Assembly (NCBI GenBank): GCA_040387375.1
Contig: JAZKDW010000030.1
Span: 29,710 to 93,709 of the forward strand
Reading direction: 5' to 3'
DNA: 64,000 bases
DNA from: JAZKDW01 sp040387375
GTDB lineage: Bacteria > Pseudomonadota > Gammaproteobacteria > Burkholderiales > Burkholderiaceae_D
Shown here in pieces: positions 25,544-32,113 of the stretch. The number at the start of each line of letters is the position of its first letter. Position 1 is the first letter of the stretch. The notes under the pieces are model-generated. The model was not told the DNA's origin and did no database searches. It saw only the letters and a list, made by a program, of their open reading frames with translations. The position numbers and the translations under genes are program-made.

Positions 25544-26020
25544 TCAACGTGCGATCGTGTTGGTGCGCTTGATCTTGTTTTGTAACTGGATGATGCCGTA
25601 AATCAGCTGTTCTGCGGTTGGCGGACAACCCGGCACGTAAATGTCTACCGGAATGATGCGATCACAACCACGCACAACGGAATACGAATAGTGATAATAG
25701 CCGCCCCCATTCGCACACGATCCCATCGATATCACCCAGCGTGGCTCTGCCATCTGATCGTAGACCTTGCGTAGCGCCGGCGCCATTTTGTTGCATAAGG
25801 TACCGGCGACAATCATCAAATCGGACTGACGCGGAGACGCGCGGAACATGACGCCGAAACGGTCCATATCGTAACGCGACGCGCCAGCATGCATCATTTC
25901 CACCGCACAGCAAGCCAAGCCAAATGCCACTGGCCACATCGATCCGGTACGGACCCAGTTGACCAATTTATCCACTTCAGTGGTGACGAAACCTTCGTTT
26001 AACACGCCTTCAATTGACAT
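25544..26020 (-). CDS. nuoB: NADH-quinone oxidoreductase subunit B (NuoB), orphan copy
   Basis: NuoB carries the N2 iron-sulphur cluster of respiratory complex I, the last centre before quinone. The 158-residue product is full length and keeps all four cluster ligands, Cys37 and Cys38 in ACCAVEMM, Cys102 in GSCANGGG and Cys132 in VPGCPP. The start at 26020 has AGGAG upstream. No other nuo gene is next to it, so this is probably an extra copy brought by the composite element. It lies 3 bp from the GYD gene on the same strand. Confidence 0.93.
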   Translation of the reverse strand: MSIEGVLNEGFVTTEVDKLVNWVRTGSMWPVAFGLACCAVEMMHAGASRYDMDRFGVMFRASPRQSDLMIVAGTLCNKMAPALRKVYDQMAEPRWVISMGSCANGGGYYHYSYSVVRGCDRIIPVDIYVPGCPPTAEQLIYGIIQLQNKIKRTNTIAR

Positions 26021-26041
26021 GACGCACTCCTGATCCGGCAC

Positions 26042-26362
26042 ATTACCCGCGTTAACGGAATTTCACGTCTTGTTTGACAATGCAACTCAGCGGAAAATGC
26101 ATGGCCAACGATTTTTTGCCTCATGCCGCACGCCGATCAAAACTCTTTCATTGCTCCTGCAAATTCAACGCCTTGAAAAAATTGCCAGAGGCATCCTTGA
26201 ACCGGAAATCGTTTCTGATTGGAATTGTGATCAACGGACGCCAGCGCCTGCACGATCATGGGCTGATGAAAAAAAGCAGCATGATCGCACCGCATTCTTC
26301 ATGGTGAAACATTGTGTCGATGGATAAGCTGGAAGTCCCGTTTTCTTGCGGAGCACTTCTTG
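26042..26362. other. Gap without a recognised gene, inside the composite element
   Basis: This stretch between the nuoB copy and the GGDEF gene has only short overlapping frames with no family motifs. It may hold the nuoB promoter. Nothing else could be supported. Confidence 0.4.
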
Positions 26363-26881
26363 ATGCGCACATTCAGCACCATCCGCCAGCAGATTGCCCT
26401 CTACGAGCGCCGCATTCGGGAACTGGAGTGCGATTTGTTGCGTGCCACGACGCTCCTCAACGAGGACGGCCTGACTGGTCTGCTCAACCGGCGCGGTTTT
26501 CAGCAGGCTTGCACGCTCTTGTCGGCAGGCGCCAGCGGACATGGCGTCGCCATCTCATGCGCGATAATTGACCTCGACAATTTCAAAACCATCAACGACC
26601 GGCATGGCCACGCGGCCGGAGACCGTGCGCTGTGCCATTTCGCCGATGTGCTGCGCATGATCCTGCGCCCGATTGATAACGCCGCCAGGGTCGGCGGTGA
26701 CGAATTCGCCCTCATTCTTCCGGATGCGACAGGCGCGGATGCGATGGATATCCTCAGCCGGCTGCTCGCCGCGCTTGCAGAGCGTCCCCTCGTCACGGAC
26801 ACCGGGCTGCATGTCCTGCGTTTCTCAGCCGGTGTCGCCCAGTTCAGCTTTCACCCTGTCCTGTCGTCAGGCCTTGCGTGA
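26363..26881 (+). pseudogene. GGDEF-domain diguanylate cyclase, C-terminally truncated
   Basis: The 172-residue product has a short helical lead (RQQIALYERRIRELECDLLRA) and a GGDEF domain: DGLTGLLNRRGF, IDLDNFKTINDRHGHAAGD, and an intact active site RVGGDEFALILP. No RxxD inhibitory site precedes GGDEF. After FSAGVAQ the usual final 25-30 residues (RADxALYxAK) are replaced by a short unrelated tail and a stop. The enzyme would make cyclic di-GMP, but the missing final helix makes activity doubtful. A good start is the ATG at 26363. Confidence 0.75.
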
Positions 26882-27204
26882 AGTCCGGCCATCCATGTCG
26901 GCGTCGCGGTCGTTACCTGCCCTGGAGAAATCGGAACTCGTTCCGATCAAGTCACGCAAGTGGCTCGTGCTATCCCGTTCGGCGTCATTCGCTGAACATG
27001 AAGCAGTCCGGACGGCCTTCAGGTCTGCCGGTTCGTGTACCGTACGTTCGTCTTCGCCTCGTGCGTGGTCGATGTTCGTTACTGACAATGGTGTTGGAAG
27101 CCTGCCCCAGTTCGCAAGAACTGCGGACCGTGTGTTTTTCGCGTGCGCGAAGTCAACGCATGCGATCACCAAGCGCCTTCGGACCGCAATGACCGGAGGC
27201 ATCC
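26882..27204. other. Gap without a convincing gene, inside the composite element
   Basis: Several frames are open on both strands, but none gives a product with recognisable motifs, and they exclude each other. The sequence joins the truncated GGDEF gene to the first hairpin leader, so it is probably rearranged DNA. Confidence 0.4.
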
Positions 27205-27209
27205 CTAGC

Positions 27210-27246
27210 GGGGAACATCGTTCCCTGCCGGGGATTGGTGTTCCCC
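27210..27246 (+). promoter_or_regulatory. First paired-hairpin leader
   Basis: GGGAAC/GTTCCC (27211-27216 with 27220-27225) and GGGGA/TCCCC (27230-27234 with 27242-27246) form two adjacent hairpins, ending 22 nt before an ATG that has GGAGAA upstream. A near copy lies at 27924-27964 before another gene. The repeat suggests a shared control signal, for example an attenuator or a protein-binding RNA. Confidence 0.55.
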
Positions 27247-27268
27247 TTCTTCATGGAAGGAGAACGCC

Positions 27269-27676
27269 ATGTTCGCAGCAAGTCTACCTCATCAAGCACG
27301 TCCCATCGGCATGCTGCTGGGCGGTTCCGGCATGCGCCGCATCGTCGAGCGGAAAAAGCCGGAGGTCGGCGTACTGCTCAAGCCTCGCACCGACCTCTGT
27401 GCATCGAGGTCGATGCCGATCGATGCGGTTGCACCTCCGTGGGAGGTCGATTGCCCTGACCTTGATCGCGAGCAGGCGTCAGCCGGCGTCATCGAGATGG
27501 CAACGTACGATCCGGAACGCATTCTGGAGAAGATCAGGCAGTTGAAGCAGTCAGGCGAGATCGCGCCCGATGAATTGATTCACATCGAGCGCATCGCCTG
27601 CAAATGGGCCAAGATTTCTCGGGACAATCAGGAGAAGGGACGACGTTCAGTCGCGGTGGCGGTTTCACACCCTTAA
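27269..27676 (+). CDS. Hypothetical protein of the mobile region, probably truncated
   Basis: The ATG at 27269 follows AAGGAGAA at good spacing. The product has a low-complexity first half and a helical second half, with YDPERILEKIRQLKQSGEIAPDELIHIERIACKWAK in pieces that look genuinely coding. No family is recognised. From about 27640 it overlaps a gene on the other strand, so its last 10-15 residues are probably from a DNA junction. Confidence 0.45.
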   Translation: MFAASLPHQARPIGMLLGGSGMRRIVERKKPEVGVLLKPRTDLCASRSMPIDAVAPPWEVDCPDLDREQASAGVIEMATYDPERILEKIRQLKQSGEIAPDELIHIERIACKWAKISRDNQEKGRRSVAVAVSHP

Positions 27677-27863
27677 CCCTTGCCAGATCCCGCGCCAGCT
27701 TGTCCAGAAGGTCCGGTCGTACTTCGCCCAACGCGTCGATCCAAGGAACGAGCGCGTTGGCGACATCGCCCGGCGATTTCACGCCAGCGAGGTCGATGCC
27801 GAGCCCTCCGTGTTGTTCGACTTCCCTGGCCGTGAATCGTAGTGAGTTGCCTGAACGAAGCAT
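27534..27863 (-). CDS. Hypothetical small protein of the mobile region, possibly truncated
   Basis: An ATG at 27863 with GGAGG 8 nt upstream opens MLRSGNSLRFTAREVEQHGG, followed by AGVKSPGDVANALVPWIDAL and LLDKLARDLARVKGVKPP. The balanced composition and strong ribosome site support it up to about 27670. Beyond that the frame runs antisense to the plus-strand gene and looks artefactual. The family is not recognised. It is divergent from the second hairpin leader and lies beside the PRTRC relic. Confidence 0.4.
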   Translation of the reverse strand: MLRSGNSLRFTAREVEQHGGLGIDLAGVKSPGDVANALVPWIDALGEVRPDLLDKLARDLARVKGVKPPPRLNVVPSPDCPEKSWPICRRCARCESIHRARSRLTASTA

Positions 27864-27923
27864 CGTGATGGCCTCCATGTGAATACTGAGTAGTCTATCA
27901 GCGCTTACCGTTGCCGCAACCCA

Positions 27924-27964
27924 GGGGAAACTTCGCCGTTTCCCCGTTGGGGATGGCGTTCCCC
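27924..27964 (+). promoter_or_regulatory. Second paired-hairpin leader
   Basis: GGGGAAAC (27924-27931) pairs perfectly with GTTTCCCC (27938-27945), and GGGGA (27949-27953) with TCCCC (27960-27964), followed by five T. A GTG start with TTGGAGA upstream lies 19 nt on. The second hairpin region matches 27230-27247 almost base for base. The T-run makes an attenuator possible. Confidence 0.55.
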
Positions 27965-27983
27965 TTTTTATTTGGAGAACACC

Positions 27984-28200
27984 GTGTCCCAAGAGAAAAT
28001 CCATCGTCCGCGCTCTCGGCGCTCCGGCGTCCATGTCGAAGAGGAGAAAGCCTGGATCAGCTTCTACCGCCATGTCGGCAATCCCGCCATTGCCACCGAA
28101 GTGATGCACCAGCTCGAATCCGATCTGGAAATGAAGCGGGCGCATCTTGCCCTCTATCTGCGCTGCAAGGAATCGTTGCGCATGCAGAAAGCACGGCAGG
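27984..28200 (+). pseudogene. Hypothetical protein of the mobile region, 3' end replaced
   Basis: A GTG at 27984 with TTGGAGA upstream starts SQEKIHRPRSRRSGVHVEEE, then KAWISFYRHVGNPAIATEVM and LALYLRCKESLRMQKARQAR. This is a charged, helical, coding-like sequence with no family I can name. Near 28190-28205 it runs into the antisense of a PRTRC ThiF gene, so the natural end is lost even though the frame stays open to 28820. The right boundary given is approximate. Confidence 0.5.
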
Positions 28201-28605
28201 CGCGGCGATTGTCGCTGCCTCCTGCCCGATGGCGCTTCGCCCAGCACCACCTGCGCGGTGGCTTCGGTATTGCCGAGATCGAGCCAATAGCGGGAGCTGA
28301 CATGACCATCGAACAACCGTGCATGGATCGCACGCCGCGCTGCTCTGCTATCGACGCAACTGACGATCAGATCGGCGCTCGAACCGAGCAAGCTATTGCG
28401 CCGGAAATCCTCGTACCGGTAAGGTTGCGCCATCCAGTCCAGCCCGTAAAACTGATTCAGGCGATGGATCGTCACGACCGACTTGAAGCGCCCCACATCG
28501 GCAGGACTATACAGTTGGCGACCCACGTTCGCCTCGGCGACGCCGTCGCCGTCGAAGGCCGTCACATGCAGCCCGTAGGGATGCCCCAATCCCTGCAAAT
28601 GTCGC
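28200..28605 (-). pseudogene. PRTRC-system ThiF-family protein, internal fragment
   Basis: The reverse strand reads LGHPYGLHVTAFDGDGVAEA, then NVGRQLYSPADVGRFKSVVT, LIVSCVDSRAARRAI, and YWLDLGNTEATAQVVLGEAP. These are hallmarks of the ThiF/E1-like adenylating protein of PRTRC gene sets, found on plasmids and integrative elements of betaproteobacteria. Both ends are missing: the N-terminal ATP-binding glycine loop at one side and the C-terminal third at the other, where it abuts an unrelated gene. Boundaries are approximate. Confidence 0.7.
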
Positions 28606-28759
28606 CACCTTCCCATACGTTGAAATACGGAGCCCGGAACAGCGCAGTCTGCAACGTGGGGCGGCGCTTGCCCTTGACTGCCCATACCTTCCAGACGCTG
28701 CCCGATACGGCAAACACCAGTCCCGGATGCGGCACGACTTCGCCGCGTTCCGGAGTGCC
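28590..28759 (-). pseudogene. PRTRC-system protein B, fragment
   Basis: In another frame the reverse strand reads GTPERGEVVPHPGLVFAVSG, WKVWAVKGKRRPTLQTALF and RAPYFNVWEGGDIC, which resembles the C-terminal half of PRTRC protein B. The frame is lost at about 28600, where the ThiF fragment begins. In intact sets B precedes ThiF, so an internal deletion has fused them. The other end meets the dispersed repeat at 28760. Confidence 0.6.
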
Positions 28760-28777
28760 TAAGTACCCACCCGGAAT
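28760..28777. repeat. Single end of the TAAGTACCC repeat family
   Basis: TAAGTACCCACCCGGAAT matches the ends of the 18371-18532 element at 16 of 18 positions for the right end and slightly fewer for the left. It lies at the junction between the PRTRC relic and the IS4-family remnant, which hints at recombination through the repeat. Confidence 0.6.
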
Positions 28778-28916
28778 CAGTAGTGTCCCAACGTTTGCAC
28801 ATCAGGGGTTCATAAGTTAATGATTCGCTTGCCTAAATTGATGTTTTTGCCTAGTCTCGATTTGAACGTCGAGGTGCAAACTTGGTGCTTTTTGCGGTTT
28901 TCCGCCAAAGGCTCCT

Positions 28917-29262
28917 ATGCATCAAGGCAAGCTTGTTTTTTCGCAGCTCATGACCTATTTGCCGCTGACAACCTTTCGGCGCTGTGTGGCCGCCCATCGG
29001 GGCGAACACAAGGTCAAGGATTTCTCGTGTCTGGATCAGTTCTTCGCCATGGCATTCGCTCAACTGACCTATCGGGAATCGCTGCGCGACATCGAAGTCA
29101 ATTTGCGCGCCCAGGCAAATCGCCTGTACCACATGGGATTTCGATGTTCGACGATTTCCCGCAATACCTTGGCCAACGCAAACGCGACGCGTCCGTGGCA
29201 AATCTACGCCGACTTCGCGCAGCATCTCATTGCGATGGCACGACCGTTGTATGCCAGCGAAC
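28917..29262 (+). pseudogene. IS4-family transposase, N-terminal fragment
   Basis: From an ATG at 28917 the product reads MHQGKLVFSQLMTYLPLTTF, FSCLDQFFAMAFAQLTYRES, LRDIEVNLRAQANRLYHMGF and ISRNTLANANATRPWQIYAD. This is the N-terminal region of a large IS4-family group. After ARPLYASE it changes at 29263 into the ISAs1 right end, so the catalytic domain is missing. About 115 of some 350-400 codons remain. Confidence 0.82.
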
Positions 29263-29335
29263 TTCTGGACCAGTTTACAAGCACTATTTTCGATTCTTGC
29301 TCAGGGAAGAGCGCCCGCTTCATGCAATCGCCCTG
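29263..29335. mobile_element. Solo right end of the ISAs1-family element, 73 bp
   Basis: These 73 bp equal 24296-24368 with one mismatch and end in the same terminal CCCTG. It is the right end of a second copy whose remaining 1.2 kb has been lost, with an IS4-family fragment now in its place. It is followed directly by the right target duplication. Confidence 0.9.
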
Positions 29336-29345
29336 GCGGCGCAGT
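29336..29345. repeat. Right copy of the 10-bp target-site duplication
   Basis: GCGGCGCAGT is identical to 23094-23103. The next bases, CTTCCTCTTGA, supply the lost last codons and stop of the acyl-CoA synthetase gene. Confidence 0.9.
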
Positions 29346-29366
29346 CTTCCTCTTGACTCTATTGAC

Positions 29367-30206
29367 TCAAGTACCCAATGCGGCCAGTTCTTCTTCGCTG
29401 AATCCGGCCGCGCGCCTGGCCTCCAGATTGAACGGCCCGCGCAAGGGCGGCGCCTTGTACCGGGTGGCGAGCGCGGCGTAGGTAAGCACCGGGTCAAGAC
29501 CGCGCGCCGCGCATAACCAGGCATACCAGCGATTGCCGACGGCGACATGGCCGATCTCGTCGCGCAGGATGATATCGAGAATCCGCGCCGCTTCCATATC
29601 ACCCGCCTGCGCCAGCTTCGCGCGCACGGGCGGCGAGGCATCGAGGCCGCGCGCTTCCAGCGTGCGCGGCACCAGGGCAATGCGGGCGAGGATGTTGTCC
29701 CGCGTCTTGGCGGCCATGTCCCACAGACTGTCATGCGCGGTGAAATCGCCGTACCTGAAACCGAGGGTCTGCAGGTGCGCCGACAGCAGGCTGAAATGCA
29801 GCGCCTCTTCAGCGGCAACCTGCAGCCAGTCCGCATAATAGTCGCGCGGCATGTCGGGAAAACGCCAGATCGCATCGAGCGCGAGGTTGATGGCGTTGAA
29901 CTCGATGTGGGTCAGCGCATGGATCAGCGCAGCCCGGCCTTCAACCGTGCGCATCGAACGGCGCTTGACTGCAAGCGGCGACACCAGCTCCGGCTGCGGC
30001 GGCCGTCCCGGGATGGTTTGCGGTTCGGTCAGCAGCGCGGCGGCGTCCAGCGCGATTTCACCGCGCTGCCACGCCTGCGCCAGCAGGATGACGTGCCCGG
30101 CTTTGGCAGCGGGATCGCTTGCCGCCAGCCAGTGCAGCGCGGCGGCGCGCAGTTCAGGGACTTCGGCGGGATCGGTGGCAAATTGCTGGCGGGGCGATGG
30201 ATTCAT
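29367..30206 (-). CDS. DUF455 family ferritin-like protein
   Basis: The 279-residue protein is a helical ferritin-like protein of the DUF455 family. Possible di-metal ligands are seen in ALTHIEFNAINLALD, AAEEALHFSLLSAHL and LRDEIGHVAVGNRWY, the spaced E-x-x-H pairs of such proteins. The function of the family is unknown; a di-iron or di-manganese centre is an inference from the motifs. It is divergent from the gamma-carbonic anhydrase gene with a 53-bp gap. Confidence 0.88.
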   Translation of the reverse strand: MNPSPRQQFATDPAEVPELRAAALHWLAASDPAAKAGHVILLAQAWQRGEIALDAAALLTEPQTIPGRPPQPELVSPLAVKRRSMRTVEGRAALIHALTHIEFNAINLALDAIWRFPDMPRDYYADWLQVAAEEALHFSLLSAHLQTLGFRYGDFTAHDSLWDMAAKTRDNILARIALVPRTLEARGLDASPPVRAKLAQAGDMEAARILDIILRDEIGHVAVGNRWYAWLCAARGLDPVLTYAALATRYKAPPLRGPFNLEARRAAGFSEEELAALGT

Positions 30207-30259
30207 GCGTGCGGTTGTAAAATGGCGGTTCGGCGTTTAATCCAATTTTACGGACATCC

Positions 30260-30784
30260 ATGACTATTTACCAACTCGGCGAAGATTCTCCCGAAATCGA
30301 TCCTTCCGCTTATATCGCTGACACCGCCAATATCATCGGCAAGGTCCGCATCGGCGCCAATGCCAGCGTGTGGTTTGAGGTCACGATCCGCGGTGACAAT
30401 GAATTGATCAGCATCGGTGAAAACAGCAACGTCCAGGAAGGCACGGTACTGCACACCGATCCCGGCATCCCGCTGACCGTTGGTAATAACGTGACCATCG
30501 GCCATCAGGCAATGCTGCACGGCTGCACCGTCGGCGACGGCTCGTTGATCGGCATTCAGGCCGTCATTCTGAATGGCGCGAAGATCGGCAAAAATTGCCT
30601 GGTCGGCGCCGGCGCCCTGGTCACCGAAGGCAAGGAGTTCCCGGATAACTCGCTGATCATCGGCTCGCCCGCCAAAGCGGTCCGCACGCTGAGCGATGAG
30701 GCCCTGGCCGGCCTGAAATCGAACAGCGCCAATTATGTCGCGCGCGGGCAGCTTTTCAAAAAGCATTTGAAGCGAATTGGATAA
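30260..30784 (+). CDS. Gamma-class carbonic anhydrase-like protein (YrdA family)
   Basis: The 174-residue left-handed beta-helix protein shows hexapeptide repeats (ADTANIIGKVRIGANASVWF, SNVQEGTVLHTD) and metal ligands in VLHTD and VTIGHQAMLHGC. It matches YrdA/PaaY-type gamma-carbonic anhydrases, whose zinc or iron site may hydrate CO2, though many members have no shown activity. Its stop overlaps the hslO start by one base, so both are co-transcribed. Confidence 0.92.
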   Translation: MTIYQLGEDSPEIDPSAYIADTANIIGKVRIGANASVWFEVTIRGDNELISIGENSNVQEGTVLHTDPGIPLTVGNNVTIGHQAMLHGCTVGDGSLIGIQAVILNGAKIGKNCLVGAGALVTEGKEFPDNSLIIGSPAKAVRTLSDEALAGLKSNSANYVARGQLFKKHLKRIG

Positions 30785-31710
30785 TGACCGATACATTACA
30801 AAAGTTCTTGTTTGAAGGCAGCGCGGTACGCGGTGAACTGGTGGAAATTTCAGAAACATGGCGCGAGATCCAGGCCCGCCGCGATTATCCGAAAGCGGTC
30901 AAGACGCTGCTGGGTGAAATGCTGTCGGCAGCCGCCCTGCTGTCGGCCAACCTCAAGTTCAACGGTTCGATCGTGATGCAGATCCATGGCGACGGCCCGC
31001 TGCAGCTGCTGGTGGTCGAATGTGATGCCGAGCTGCGCCTGCGGGCGACGGCGAAGCTGACTGAAGGTGGCGAAATCAAAAACGATGCAACATTGCCGCA
31101 ACTGGTGAATGTGCATGGGCGCGGACGGTTTGTCATTACGCTCGATCCGAAGGACAAGTTGCCGGGCCAGCAGGCTTACCAGGGCATCGTGCCGCTGGAT
31201 GGCGACTCGGTGGCGACCGTGATCGAAAATTACATGCAACGTTCCGAGCAGCTCGATACACGCTTGTGGCTGGCAGCCGATGCCAATGTGTCACGCGGCT
31301 TGCTGCTGCAGAAGCTGCCCGATGAAGGCGGGAATGCCGTCCCCGGCGAGGAGTCGCTGGATACCTGGGACCGGACCGTGATGCTGGCCTCCACGGTGCG
31401 CAACGAAGAATTGCTCACGACCGATATCGGCACGCTGATGAAACGCCTGTTTTGGGAAGAAACGATACGCGTGTTCGATCCAAAACATCCGAGTTTCCAT
31501 TGCAGTTGTAACCGTGAAAAAGTCGGGAACATGCTGAAGATGCTCGGGGAAACGGAAATCCAGGAAGCGCTGGAAGAGATGGGACACCTGGGAATCGACT
31601 GCGACTTTTGCGGTCAGCATTATGATTTTGACAAAGTCGATTGCGCCCAGCTGTTTGCGGCGCCGACAACGGCTGAAGCCTTGAAATCGCCGAGCCAGAT
31701 CAAGCATTAA
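30784..31710 (+). CDS. hslO: Redox-regulated chaperone Hsp33
   Basis: Hsp33 is an oxidation-activated holdase in the cytoplasm. The 308-residue product has the N-terminal chaperone domain (VRGELVEISETWREI, LKFNGSIVMQIHGDGPLQLLV) and near the C-terminus the zinc redox switch with Cys-x-Cys in FHCSCNREK and Cys-x-x-Cys in CDFCGQ. All four cysteines are present. The length is slightly above the usual 290. Translation is coupled to the carbonic anhydrase gene (TAATG). Confidence 0.96.
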   Translation: MTDTLQKFLFEGSAVRGELVEISETWREIQARRDYPKAVKTLLGEMLSAAALLSANLKFNGSIVMQIHGDGPLQLLVVECDAELRLRATAKLTEGGEIKNDATLPQLVNVHGRGRFVITLDPKDKLPGQQAYQGIVPLDGDSVATVIENYMQRSEQLDTRLWLAADANVSRGLLLQKLPDEGGNAVPGEESLDTWDRTVMLASTVRNEELLTTDIGTLMKRLFWEETIRVFDPKHPSFHCSCNREKVGNMLKMLGETEIQEALEEMGHLGIDCDFCGQHYDFDKVDCAQLFAAPTTAEALKSPSQIKH

Positions 31711-31719
31711 ACCATATTG

Positions 31720-32061
31720 TTATTGACGGGGCGCAGGCTCTGGAGCCGGTGGCGAAAGCGGAATGTTTTTCAGCACTGCCGGCGCCGCGTTCGGCTCCAG
31801 CACCTGGATGAAAATTTCATTTTCCTTGATCATGCCCAGTTCATGCCGCGCACGTTCCTCGACCGCTCCGGTGCCTTCCTTCAAATCCTGCACCTCGGAA
31901 TTGAGCTTGGCATTGCGCGCTCTTAATTCCTCGTTTTTCTTTTGCGCGGCAGTCACCTGCTGATCCAGGTCCCACACGCGCAGCCATCCTCCCTTACCCA
32001 ACCATAAAGGGTACTGGACCAACAGTAGCATCGCTACCAGGCAAAGAAGGATCAGGCGCAT
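31720..32061 (-). CDS. ftsB: Cell division protein FtsB
   Basis: FtsB forms the FtsQLB divisome complex. The 113-residue product has one membrane helix (LILLCLVAMLLLVQYPLWL) and the conserved turn GKGGWLRVWDLDQQV. It continues with a coiled coil (KKNEELRARNAKLNSEVQDLKEG) and the EERARHELGMIKENEIFIQV end, with a Pro/Ala-rich tail longer than in E. coli. It follows eno on the same strand, the common order. Confidence 0.94.
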   Translation of the reverse strand: MRLILLCLVAMLLLVQYPLWLGKGGWLRVWDLDQQVTAAQKKNEELRARNAKLNSEVQDLKEGTGAVEERARHELGMIKENEIFIQVLEPNAAPAVLKNIPLSPPAPEPAPRQ

Positions 32062-32113
32062 CGTAGGTTGGCCGACCGGCCGCGAGCGTGATGCCCGGGC
32101 CGGATGCTTGCGC

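Larger units (their letters stand above)
23104..29335. mobile_element. 6.2-kb composite element bounded by ISAs1-family ends
   Basis: The segment starts with a complete ISAs1-family copy and ends with a solo right end of the same IS in the same orientation. It is flanked by a perfect 10-bp direct repeat. The cargo (24369-29262) holds truncated or frameshifted genes from unrelated systems. Whole-unit transposition, or integration of a cargo circle by recombination with a resident IS, would both give this structure. Confidence 0.85.

Noticed and set aside
26673..27545. 290-codon plus-strand frame
   Set aside because: It overlaps the GGDEF domain in another frame and passes through the first hairpin leader. 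The product is Ser/Arg-rich with no motifs.
27534..28802. Single 422-codon reverse frame
   Set aside because: It is a mosaic. Only 28200-28605 (ThiF fragment) and about 27670-27863 (small gene) look coding; the middle is antisense to a plus-strand gene with a good ribosome site, and the first 60 codons are out of frame with the PRTRC B fragment.
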